Positions 7,334-13,256 of a DNA stretch of 14,322 nucleotides are shown here, in pieces. Within the stretch, counting starts at the first letter, position 1; each line of letters opens with the position of its first letter. This DNA is from Candidatus Atribacteria bacterium (GTDB lineage Bacteria; Atribacterota; JS1; SB-45; 34-128). Position numbers and translations under genes: made by a program. The stretch is taken from the NCBI GenBank assembly GCA_003451675.1, contig DMCY01000045.1, positions 1-14,322 on the forward strand, read 5' to 3'. The notes under the pieces were generated by a model. That model ran no database searches and was not told where the DNA came from. It worked only from the letters and a program-made list of their open reading frames with translations.

Positions 7334-7801
7334 TTAACTATTTCTTTTATCTTCTATATGCACACCCTGAATGTTTACATTTATCCCGGTAACTTTAAGT
7401 CCGGTCTTAGCCTCTAATTCTCCTTTTACCTTCTTCTGAATCTCTTTAGCTACCTCAATTATTATGGAACCATATTCTAAAATAACCGAAATAGTGGAGG
7501 AAACTTCCTTATTTTCTCTAAGGTCAACATTTATCCCTTTTTCTAATTCTTTTGTCCCCAATAAAGTTCCTATCCCACCTTTGGCACGAGTAGCTAATCC
7601 GGCTACCCCGGGTATGCCGATTACTGTTCTGCTGATTATGGTCGCTATTACCTCAGGTACAATATTAACTTCTCCTAAAATTTCTTTGGCCTTAACTTTT
7701 TCTTCTTTCTTCTCTTCTTTCTTTATTTCCCCAGGTATTTTTTCAGTTTTCTGGGTAGATACATCCTCTATTTTCTCTTTTTTCTCCTTTTTTTTATCCA
7801 T
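7334..7801 (-). CDS. Asp23/Gls24-family protein with charged N-terminal tail
   Basis: This 155-residue protein has two parts. Residues 1-42 are almost entirely Lys/Glu/Asp/Thr and probably disordered or coiled. Residues about 44-150 form the Asp23 (Gls24) domain, with GEVNIVPEVIATIISRTVIGIPGV at its start, IPGVAGL, a VSSTISVILEYG strand and a VTGINVNIQGVHIE end. In Gram-positive bacteria this family lies under the membrane and is linked to envelope or alkaline stress; no signal peptide or membrane helix is present here. The Lys/Glu tail is longer than in typical members. The nearest Shine-Dalgarno-like run (AAAGGGGG) is about 15 bases from the ATG, unusually far, so the start is less certain than the frame. 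SpoVS lies 163 bases upstream on the same strand. Confidence 0.88.
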   Translation of the reverse strand: MDKKKEKKEKIEDVSTQKTEKIPGEIKKEEKKEEKVKAKEILGEVNIVPEVIATIISRTVIGIPGVAGLATRAKGGIGTLLGTKELEKGINVDLRENKEVSSTISVILEYGSIIIEVAKEIQKKVKGELEAKTGLKVTGINVNIQGVHIEDKRNS

Positions 7802-7964
7802 AATAATCTTAATTTTCCCCCTTTACTATAATATTTTTTAAATCTTCTTTTTCTGTTAAGTCACTTTTGCTATAAATTACTTTCTAAACCAATTCCTTAT
7901 TTTTAATAACTTCTTAATTCTTCCTGTTACTTTTCACCTGGAGTGACATTGATAATATAATCTT

Positions 7965-8225
7965 TTATCCGGGTTTGACCAAAAATTTAATAGCGGTCCT
8001 CTCTTCTCCTTCAATTTCTACATCTACAAAAGCCGGTATACAGATTAAATCAACACCACTGGTTGCGGTAAAACCTCGAGCAATAGCAATCGCCTTAATT
8101 GCCTGATTTACTGCCCCTGCCCCAATTGCTTGTAATTCTGCTTTTCCTTCTTCCCGTATTACTCCTGATAAGGCACCAGCCACTGCTTTAGGATTCGACT
8201 TAGATGAGACCTTTAACAGCTCCAT
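7965..8225 (-). CDS. spoVS: Stage V sporulation protein S
   Basis: This 86-residue small protein matches SpoVS across its whole length: MELLKVSSKSNPKAVAGALS at the start, AIGAGAVNQAIKAIAIARGF in the middle, and the IPAFVDVEIEGEERTAIKF end. SpoVS has an Alba-like fold and in Bacillus affects septation and late spore coat assembly. It also occurs in bacteria not known to form spores (for example Thermus-like and Thermotoga-like lineages), so its presence alone does not show sporulation. The ATG has a strong AAGGAGGAG site. Transcription probably starts from the extended -10 at 8407-8412, giving a leader of about 170 bases that contains an orphan ribosome site. Downstream on the same strand is the Asp23-family gene. 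Confidence 0.95.
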   Translation of the reverse strand: MELLKVSSKSNPKAVAGALSGVIREEGKAELQAIGAGAVNQAIKAIAIARGFTATSGVDLICIPAFVDVEIEGEERTAIKFLVKPG

Positions 8226-8358
8226 TCTTTTCTCCTCCTTATAATATTGAATGCTTTATAAAATATCCACATTTACTAATCTATGTATGCTATTTTTGTT
8301 AACTTTTGTTTCTCGCTCTTTTCACTCTTTTACAGCTTGAGGATAACCTATTTTTTAA

Positions 8359-8367
8359 ATCACCTCC
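8359..8367 (-). promoter_or_regulatory. Orphan ribosome-binding sequence in the spoVS leader
   Basis: On the minus strand GGAGGTGAT is a nine-base perfect complement to the 16S anti-Shine-Dalgarno end, but no ATG, GTG or TTG at a workable distance opens more than one codon. The true spoVS site is about 115 bases further downstream. Confidence 0.4.
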
Positions 8368-8406
8368 AATTATTATATTCGAAAATCTATGGTTCATATT
8401 ATTTTA

Positions 8407-8415
8407 ATTATAGCA
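8407..8415 (-). promoter_or_regulatory. Extended -10 promoter for spoVS
   Basis: On the minus strand this reads TGCTATAAT, a perfect TATAAT with the TGn extension, just past the radical SAM stop. The start would be near 8400, leaving a leader of about 170 bases. Confidence 0.55.
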
Positions 8416-8432
8416 CATTTAGCTTGTGTTAT

Positions 8433-9785
8433 TTATATTTTTGCTATCGATTTTATCTGCTGATAGACTTTATCTGTAATATTCGGTGACAAATAAGGTA
8501 AAAGTGCATCATTGTGGAAAAGGGGGTCAACATCTTCCTTTAAATTAAAATAAATCCTGGCTTCATTCCAGACCTTTGTACCCGGAATAGCTGAAAACTT
8601 TGCCAAACGCGGATGGGCGCCACAATCTATCACAAAATGAATAGAATCAATAATTTCCTGAACATCCTGTCCGGGTATTCCTATTAAAAGATAGGCGCCG
8701 ATCTGAGAACGCTTAAATCCTGCTTCTAAAAGGCAATTCACCGCCTTTTTAAATTCAATATTAGTGATCTTCCCTCCTGTATCTGACTGGACTCGGGGAT
8801 CTACTGTCTCAAAACCCAACCTGATAGTCTCTACTCCTGCCTGGTACATCTTGCAAGCTATTTCTTTATTTATCATTCGGGCATGAATTCCATTGGGAGT
8901 ATGAATCCTTATGCCCAATTTTTTATTGATTAATTCCTCTAAAATAACCAGAAAATTGTCTTTCAAATTTATCAGGAGAGCGTCATCATAAAAGACAAAA
9001 TCTTTTATTCCTCTTCTCTTGTTCCAATATTCTATCTCTTTTACAACTTCTTCAGGGTTTCTGAACTCCAGTTTAGGATTTATTTTAAAAGAGGCACAAT
9101 AACTGCAGCGATAAGGGCAACCCCGAGAGGATAAGATAGAGATATAATCAAGGTCCGAATAGAGATCCCAGGCCGGATAAGGCAGTTTATCTAACTCTTT
9201 TTCGTATTTTGAATAATCATTTATATTCCCGCTAAGCTGTTCTAATATTTTTAACCAGTCTCTTATATTATTTCCTTTTACTATATAATCAGCCCCGGAA
9301 AATTTAGAAGCATGCTCAAAGCACAAAGTAGCATAGACACCTCCCAAGATTATGGGAATGCCTGGAAAAACTTTTTTAATTTTCTCTATCACCCTGAACA
9401 CCCCGGGATACCAGTAGGTCATAATAGAGGTAATCAATACCGCCTGGGGCGGAGTAAGCTTTTTCAATTTATTCAGAAAAATTTCTTCGGTAATTCCATA
9501 CCTGCTATATCGGCGGGATATATCTTTTAAAATTGCAGGTCTTTTAATCAGTTCTTTGTAAAAAGAACCTCGGCCAAATTCATCTTTTTTAGGAAATTCT
9601 CTATTCTGTAGTTTTAGAACCTCCTGATTGTAACGGTCCATACAATCTATATAACTAATCTCATAACCCTGTTCCCTTAAGATACTGGCAACATATAATA
9701 AACCTAAGGGTTTGGACCAGAAATCATAAGCTGTAAAATCATAAATCCAGGGATTAATCAGCAACAAATTAAAATTTTTTTTCAT
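8433..9785 (-). CDS. Radical SAM protein with N-terminal B12-binding-type domain
   Basis: This 450-residue protein belongs to the class B-like cobalamin/radical SAM superfamily. Residues 1 to about 185 form a Rossmann-type B12-binding domain: PLGLLYVASILREQGYEISYID at 26-47 and ILGGVYATL at 146-154. The cobalamin-ligand motif DxHxxG is absent. The radical SAM barrel begins at ILSSRGCPYRCSYC, with the cluster cysteines Cys223, Cys227 and Cys230 (CxxxCxxC). A GFET segment at 324-327 and GIPGQ at 369-373 are typical later barrel motifs. Members methylate or rearrange diverse substrates, from tetrapyrroles to lipids and RNA; nothing here fixes the substrate. No good ribosome site precedes the ATG. 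The gene stands alone: neighbours on both sides are more than 100 bases away and functionally unrelated. Confidence 0.92.
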   Translation of the reverse strand: MKKNFNLLLINPWIYDFTAYDFWSKPLGLLYVASILREQGYEISYIDCMDRYNQEVLKLQNREFPKKDEFGRGSFYKELIKRPAILKDISRRYSRYGITEEIFLNKLKKLTPPQAVLITSIMTYWYPGVFRVIEKIKKVFPGIPIILGGVYATLCFEHASKFSGADYIVKGNNIRDWLKILEQLSGNINDYSKYEKELDKLPYPAWDLYSDLDYISILSSRGCPYRCSYCASFKINPKLEFRNPEEVVKEIEYWNKRRGIKDFVFYDDALLINLKDNFLVILEELINKKLGIRIHTPNGIHARMINKEIACKMYQAGVETIRLGFETVDPRVQSDTGGKITNIEFKKAVNCLLEAGFKRSQIGAYLLIGIPGQDVQEIIDSIHFVIDCGAHPRLAKFSAIPGTKVWNEARIYFNLKEDVDPLFHNDALLPYLSPNITDKVYQQIKSIAKI

Positions 9786-9903
9786 CGATTGTTCAGTTCT
9801 TTTACTTTATTTTTTAAAACAAAACCTATTCCATGGCAGTTAAATTATTGCGATCTCACAAAAGCTATTAATAATTTCAAGTCTTAGCTAATTAGCCTAA
9901 GCC

Positions 9904-10362
9904 TTAAAAAGGACCCACAATAAAAAAATTCTTCTCCGTTAAAAAAATATCATTAACATACACTTTTACTTTCCACTCTCCAGGCAGTTGAGAGGCATAA
10001 TTACCCTTAATTTTTATCCAATACCAGGTGCGATAATTAGTGTAAGTGCCGGCTTCCATCTCTACTTCGCCCCGGTGATATAATTTCCCTTGAGGGGTAA
10101 TCCATTCCCATCTGAGCACAAAATTTTCTGGAGAATCATAGGAAAACCTGAGCCAGGTAACCACTTTCTCATCCTGGGGAAAGAAAAAATTGGTCTGTCG
10201 CAGTGGATTCTTTTCCAGAATATCTTTACATAGAGCAATCTTTTGCAGATTTTCCGAATCCTTAGCTGCCTCCTGTGCCATACTTACTCCGGAGAAAATG
10301 ATTAAAAATATCAATACAAACAACCACAATTCCATCCTAAAAATATTCTTTTTCTTTAACAT
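9904..10362 (-). CDS. Uncharacterised secreted beta-rich protein
   Basis: I do not recognise this 152-residue protein. Residues 1-29 form a clear signal peptide: MLKKKNIFR, a hydrophobic stretch WLFVLIFLIIFSGV, and a likely cut after SMA before Gln30. There is no lipobox cysteine at the cut, so it is probably not a lipoprotein. The mature part of about 120 residues has alternating beta-strand pattern and many aromatics (LRWEWITPQGKLYHRG, YRTWYWIKIKG). It ends with PGEWKVKVYVNDIFLTEKNFFIV, which looks like the last strands of an immunoglobulin-like sandwich. Such folds are common in exported proteins that contact the envelope. The ribosome site AAAGGAGGT is 11 bases from the ATG. A second in-frame ATG at codon 10 would shorten the N-terminal region. 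Confidence 0.75.
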   Translation of the reverse strand: MLKKKNIFRMELWLFVLIFLIIFSGVSMAQEAAKDSENLQKIALCKDILEKNPLRQTNFFFPQDEKVVTWLRFSYDSPENFVLRWEWITPQGKLYHRGEVEMEAGTYTNYRTWYWIKIKGNYASQLPGEWKVKVYVNDIFLTEKNFFIVGPF

Positions 10363-10520
10363 CGAAATTATCTACCTCCTTTTTTTATTAGTCGTTAGCT
10401 TTAAATACAAGATGCAAAACTGGTTTTTAGATATTAGTTTTTGGTTTTTAGATAAAAAAATTAGTTTTAAGTTTACAATTTTCAGTTTAATGTATTTTAT
10501 GTTATTGCCACGAATCTGGT

Positions 10521-10591
10521 GTAGGGGGCGGATTCATCCGCCCCGAGTTATTTGGTATTTTTTCAGCGGGTTCGATGAATCGAACCCCTAC
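10521..10591. repeat. Head-to-head pair of palindromic repeat units
   Basis: The outer ends are GTAGGGG (10521-10527) and CCCCTAC (10585-10591). Hairpin 1 is GGGGCGGAT-TC-ATCCGCCCC (10525-10544) and hairpin 2 is GGGTTCGAT-GA-ATCGAACCC (10568-10587). Read in the opposite direction, hairpin 2 becomes GTAGGGG plus a stem with a GATTCATC core, the same design as hairpin 1. The stems differ (GCGG against TTCG) yet both pair perfectly. Confidence 0.8.
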
Positions 10592-10804
10592 CTTAGTTCA
10601 GAGACAGGCTTTCCCTCTTTTCACGAGAACAGACCCACCTGCCCTACAGTTTTATCTTGTATCTTATAACTGGTAAACTAGGTAACCGGCTAACAGGATA
10701 ACCGGATAACTAGTACTAACCAATTAAGCAGCTAACTAACTTATTATTCTACATGCCTGCCCCAAATTCCTGCAAACTTCTAAAAAAATATTATTTATTT
10801 TTAA

Positions 10805-10860
10805 AAAATATAAAAAGGTAACGGTTTTTCATCTTTCAAACCATTACCTTTTTATATTTT
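10805..10860 (-). terminator. Terminator of the fmdB gene
   Basis: A stem of about 23 bp runs through AAAAAGGTAA and GGTTT, with a 10-base loop. The single mismatch is a C-A on the plus strand but a G-U wobble on the minus-strand RNA, so the structure is best on the minus strand. It is followed by T-rich sequence and begins 24 bases after the fmdB stop. Confidence 0.85.
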
Positions 10861-10883
10861 CTGTTTGTATAAAATTTTTATTT

Positions 10884-11114
10884 TTATCCACAGGTAGAAC
10901 AAGAACCGGACGAACAAGAGCTGCAAGAACCGGAGCTTGAACTCATCAAGGACGAAGTCCTTCTGGTGCAAAATCCACAGCCATTAAAAATCCTTTTGAT
11001 ATTTTTGCTCTTACACTTTACACAGGATATCTTGCCTTCTTCCATTTCTTTGATAGTTGCTCTAATCTCAAAGCTTTCGTGACAATCCTGACATTCAAAA
11101 TCATAGTTTGGCAT
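10884..11114 (-). CDS. FmdB-family zinc ribbon protein
   Basis: This 76-residue protein opens with MPNYDFECQDCHESFEI, the standard start of the FmdB (CxxC_CxxC_SSSS) zinc ribbon family. The two cysteine pairs are Cys8/Cys11 and Cys31/Cys34, likely a single zinc site. It is followed by IKRIFNGCGF. The tail (about 52-76) is almost only Ser, Cys and Gly, with CSSCSSGSCSTCG at the end; Ser/Cys tails are common in this family and unexplained. The founding member was proposed as a regulator of formamidase, but the function is generally unknown. Upstream is a near-consensus promoter (TTGACA at 11193-11198, 17-base spacer, TATAAA at 11170-11175), and the terminator at 10805-10860 follows closely. It is a one-gene unit. 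Confidence 0.9.
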   Translation of the reverse strand: MPNYDFECQDCHESFEIRATIKEMEEGKISCVKCKSKNIKRIFNGCGFCTRRTSSLMSSSSGSCSSCSSGSCSTCG

Positions 11115-11169
11115 CCTAACTTTCCCTTCTTTTTCATACTATTTTTGTCAACATTATTTTCTATATTTA

Positions 11170-11198
11170 TTTATACTCCAAACTATCTTCTCTGTCAA
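11170..11198 (-). promoter_or_regulatory. Sigma-70 promoter of the fmdB gene
   Basis: TTGACA (11193-11198), an exact 17-base spacer and TATAAA (11170-11175) on the minus strand. The -35 box touches the left 17-bp direct repeat of the IS remnant. Confidence 0.75.
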
Positions 11199-11214
11199 GA
11201 AAAATCTATAAAAT
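11198..11214 (+). repeat. 17-bp direct repeat, left copy flanking the IS remnant
   Basis: AGAAAAATCTATAAAAT is identical to 11504-11520. It abuts the left inverted repeat of the remnant. It could be a target-site duplication, though 17 bp is long for most IS families, or a pre-existing repeat. Confidence 0.75.
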
Positions 11215-11503
11215 GTCATTTAAGAATCAAAACCGGACTGTTTTTTAATGATTTAAAATTCAAAAGTGGACTAACCTGGAATACTAAAAAAATGTAATAT
11301 AGAACTAAAGCTTAAAGAGAAAACTAATGCACCTCTATATAAGAGAATACAGCTTCGGATTGTACCAGATAAAGAATCCGGTCTATCTGAAGTAAGATTC
11401 TTGAATAAAGGTGAGCTTTTAGGTATACAAAAAGCTAAAAATATCGAGCTTAATTTAGTCCGGTTTTGATTTTTAAATAGTCCACTTTTGAAAATTAACT
11501 AAC
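11215..11503. mobile_element. Degenerate 289-bp IS remnant / MITE-like element
   Basis: The two ends are imperfect inverted repeats of 25 bp (18 matches), reading GTYAKTTAA then three variable bases then TCAAAANNGGACT, at 11215-11239 and 11479-11503. Two more copies of the TCAAAANNGGACT core lie inside (11260-11272 direct, 11457-11469 inverted). The element holds only the tail of a transposase and is flanked by identical 17-bp direct repeats. It is most simply an internally deleted insertion sequence. It lies immediately upstream of the fmdB promoter and before the trk promoter. Confidence 0.6.
11275..11469 (+). pseudogene. C-terminal fragment of an IS transposase
   Basis: An open stretch of 64 codons with no start, beginning right after a stop, reads ...NAPLYKRIQLRIVPDKESG... 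and ends with KAKNIELNLVRF. This resembles, from memory of the family, the C-terminal tail of DDE/integrase-core transposases (IS481-like). Its TGA lies inside an inverted-repeat copy (11457-11469), the position expected at the right end of an insertion sequence. The catalytic core is entirely missing. The part from about 11330 on is the most convincing; the first 20 codons may be chance. The IS family name is an inference. Confidence 0.5.
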
Positions 11504-11520
11504 AGAAAAATCTATAAAAT
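11504..11520 (+). repeat. 17-bp direct repeat, right copy flanking the IS remnant
   Basis: Perfect second copy of the 11198-11214 sequence, abutting the right inverted repeat of the remnant. Confidence 0.75.
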
Positions 11521-11545
11521 CTCTATAAAGCTTGTTTAAAAAACC

Positions 11546-11565
11546 TGCCAGAGAACCGTCCCCTA
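11546..11565. repeat. REP-like 20-mer, copy 2
   Basis: TGCCAGAGAACCGTCCCCTA is in the same orientation as 3531-3550, differing at three bases. It lies between the IS remnant and the trk promoter. Confidence 0.55.
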
Positions 11566-11578
11566 GTAGGTTAAAAGT

Positions 11579-11607
11579 TTGACAAATATGAAAAAAGGGT
11601 ATAAAAT
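11579..11607 (+). promoter_or_regulatory. Sigma-70-type promoter of the trkA-trkH transcript
   Basis: TTGACA (11579-11584), a 17-base spacer and TAAAAT (11602-11607) give a near-consensus promoter. Transcription would start near 11614, about 25 bases before the riboswitch core, leaving a leader of almost 300 bases before trkA. Confidence 0.7.
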
Positions 11608-11635
11608 TCGAAAGTAAAAAAGGACTATTGTATTT

Positions 11636-11780
11636 TAATTGCTAAATCCCTTAAAAGTGGGAACGGGGGAACCAAGATTTTGGGGTGAATCTCATTAGCT
11701 TAAACTTTAGTAATGAGTAGGGCAATCCTTTCAGCTCGAACCCGTCAGCTAACCTCGTCAGCGCGGAAGGAGATATGATA
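11636..11780 (+). promoter_or_regulatory. ydaO-yuaA riboswitch (c-di-AMP)
   Basis: The aptamer is recognisable by its conserved blocks in order: GCTAAATCCC (11641-11650), GGGAACGGGGGAACC (11659-11673), TTGGGGTGAATCTC (11680-11693), TAGGGCAATCC (11718-11728), and CGAACCCGTCAGCTAACCTC (11737-11756) followed by GTCAGCGCGG. These are hallmarks of the ydaO class, which binds cyclic di-AMP and normally turns expression off. A terminator hairpin follows at 11807-11839. Potassium transporters are a classical target of this class, which agrees with the trkA-trkH genes downstream. The outer boundaries are approximate because the closing P1 helix is hard to place by eye. Confidence 0.92.
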
Positions 11781-11806
11781 ATCAGGATATATTTTCTAAA
11801 TATTTC

Positions 11807-11839
11807 AGAGAAACTAGAATCAGATAGTTTCTCTTTTTT
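11807..11839 (+). terminator. Intrinsic terminator in the trk leader (riboswitch expression platform)
   Basis: Stem GAGAAACTA (11808-11816) pairs with TAGTTTCTC (11825-11833), extended by A11807-T11834, with an 8-base loop and a run of six T. It lies between the ydaO aptamer and trkA, so it is the likely off-switch when c-di-AMP is bound. Confidence 0.85.
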
Positions 11840-11907
11840 AGTTAAAAGGATTCAATAAATAACTGATTAGTTTCAAATTTACAGAAAGATAAAACGAGGT
11901 GAATCTC

Positions 11908-13254
11908 TTGAAAATAATTATCATAGGGGCAGGAAAAGTCGGTTGTCAAATAGCTAAAACTCTTTCTTTAGAAAATCACGATGTAATATTAATCGAAAAA
12001 GATAATATGATCCGACAGTCTGCTCAAAACAGTTTAGATGTACTCACTATTTTAGGTAATGGAGCTAATGTCCGCACTTTGGAAGAAGCAGGAATTAGAC
12101 AAGTAGATATGTTGATTGCAGTAACCAATAGTGATGAAGTAAATATGATAGCTTGTATAACTGCTAAACAATTTGGTGTACCTCAAAAAATTGCCCGCAT
12201 TCGAAATCCTGAATACCTGTATGCTAATGCCTTATCGCGAGAAAAATTAGGAATAGATTTTACTATCAATCCGGAAAGAGCTACCGCCAAGGAAATAGTT
12301 AAATTACTTAAATCACCAATAAATGTTGCTCAAGTACAGAACTTCGCCGGGGGGAAGGTTCAGCTTTTTGAACTTAAAGTTGAAGAAAGTTTCCCTTTTA
12401 TTAATCAACAACTAAAAGCTATCACCTTTAAATACCCTATATTAGTTGCCGCTATTTATCGAAATGACAAAATAATTATTCCTGACGGAGAAGAAAAAAT
12501 TATTGCAGGTGATAATTTATATATTTTAATTAAAAAAGAATATTTTTTGGAGTTAAGTGAAATTTTCAACGAAAAGCCTTTAAGCGTGCAAAATGTTATG
12601 ATTTTGGGAGGAAGCAGGATAGGTATTCAAGCTGCCTTAATATTAGCAAAACTGGGCTTTAACACCAAATTAATTGAAAGAGATAAAGAAAAATGTGAAA
12701 AAATTGCTGAAAGTCTTCCTCACACCCTGGTAATAAATGGCGATGGTACCAATATTGATCTTTTAAAATCCGAAGGTATAGAAACCACTGATGGTTTCGT
12801 TGCAGTCACCGGATATGATGAAGATAACCTCTTGGTAGCTTTATTAGCCAAACACCTGGGTGCAAAAAAGGTAATTGCCAAAGTAGATAGAATAAACTAT
12901 ATTCCCATAGTGGAAAAAATTGGAGTAGATGCTGTAGTAAACCCCAGAATGACTACTGCTTCTGCCATCTTACGATTTATTCGAAGAGGCAAAATAATTT
13001 CTCTAACTTTGCTAAAAGAAGGTGAAGCAGAAGTTATTGAACTGGTAATTAGTCCCCACTCAAAAATTATTAACACACCATTAAAAAAAGCTAATTTACC
13101 CCAAAATAGCATTATCGGTGCTATTGTTCGTAAAGATAAAGTTATTATCCCTCATGGTGATGATATCATTCAACCTGAAGATAAGATAATTATATTTGCC
13201 TTGTCATCCGATATAAGGAAAATAGAAAAAATATTTGATGGTGGGAATAAATAA
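11908..13254 (+). CDS. trkA: Trk system potassium uptake regulator TrkA, two RCK domains
   Basis: This peripheral membrane NAD(H)-binding subunit gates the TrkH potassium channel. Two full RCK units are fused, the normal TrkA arrangement of about 450 residues. The first has the Rossmann motif IIIGAGKVG (4-12) with an acidic IEKD after strand 2. The second has ILGGSRIG (232-239) with LIERD. Each RCK_N is followed by a TrkA-C (RCK_C) domain, about 140-215 and 365-440. I place the start at TTG 11908 (448 aa) rather than GTG 11899. The site GAGGTG (11896-11901) overlaps that GTG but lies 6 bases before the TTG, and MKIIIIGAGKVG is the usual TrkA N terminus. Expression is under the ydaO riboswitch in its leader. 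trkH follows after 2 bases. Confidence 0.94.
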   Translation: MKIIIIGAGKVGCQIAKTLSLENHDVILIEKDNMIRQSAQNSLDVLTILGNGANVRTLEEAGIRQVDMLIAVTNSDEVNMIACITAKQFGVPQKIARIRNPEYLYANALSREKLGIDFTINPERATAKEIVKLLKSPINVAQVQNFAGGKVQLFELKVEESFPFINQQLKAITFKYPILVAAIYRNDKIIIPDGEEKIIAGDNLYILIKKEYFLELSEIFNEKPLSVQNVMILGGSRIGIQAALILAKLGFNTKLIERDKEKCEKIAESLPHTLVINGDGTNIDLLKSEGIETTDGFVAVTGYDEDNLLVALLAKHLGAKKVIAKVDRINYIPIVEKIGVDAVVNPRMTTASAILRFIRRGKIISLTLLKEGEAEVIELVISPHSKIINTPLKKANLPQNSIIGAIVRKDKVIIPHGDDIIQPEDKIIIFALSSDIRKIEKIFDGGNK

Positions 13255-13256
13255 AA

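Larger units (their letters stand above)
10363..10883. other. 521-bp gene-free, repeat-rich intergenic region
   Basis: No convincing gene is seen. It contains, in order: two direct copies of TGGTTTTTAGATA 21 bases apart (10421-10433 and 10442-10454); the paired palindromes at 10521-10591; a patch of TAACCGG-like words (10679-10710) that looks like decayed repeat; and the fmdB terminator. The open frame crossing it on the plus strand is composed of repeat and antisense DNA and is not credible. Confidence 0.6.
11115..11907. other. Divergent intergenic region, fmdB gene / trkA (contents)
   Basis: This 793-base stretch holds no intact gene. It is accounted for by the fmdB promoter, the IS remnant with its flanking repeats, the REP-like 20-mer, the trk promoter, the ydaO riboswitch, its terminator and the trkA ribosome site (GAGGTG, 11896-11901). 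I see nothing further between 11840 and 11895. Confidence 0.7.

Noticed and set aside
7464..7841. Plus-strand open frame of 125 codons over the Asp23-family gene
   Set aside because: Its Phe/Ser-rich sequence is the antisense of the Lys/Glu-rich tail of the real gene.
8283..8489. Plus-strand open frame of 68 codons rich in Phe and Tyr
   Set aside because: It lies across the spoVS leader and the antisense of the radical SAM end, with low-complexity composition and no ribosome site.
9877..9901. Imperfect palindrome just after the secreted-protein gene as a terminator
   Set aside because: The stem has a mismatch and no T-rich tail follows on the minus strand, so I could not support a terminator.
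10421..10454. Short direct repeats as a possible CRISPR or iteron array
   Set aside because: There are only two copies of a 13-base low-complexity word; no regular spacers, no cas or rep gene.
10190..10669. Plus-strand open frame of 159 codons
   Set aside because: It starts antisense to the secreted protein and continues through AT-rich repeat and palindromic DNA; no domain or ribosome site.
11146..11151. Second TTGACA on the minus strand upstream of the fmdB gene
   Set aside because: No -10 box lies 16-18 bases downstream; the TTGACA at 11193-11198 has a perfect partner.
11899..11907. GTG at 11899 as the trkA start
   Set aside because: The GTG lies inside the ribosome-binding sequence itself. 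TTG at 11908 has the right spacing and gives the usual MKIIIIGAGKVG N terminus.
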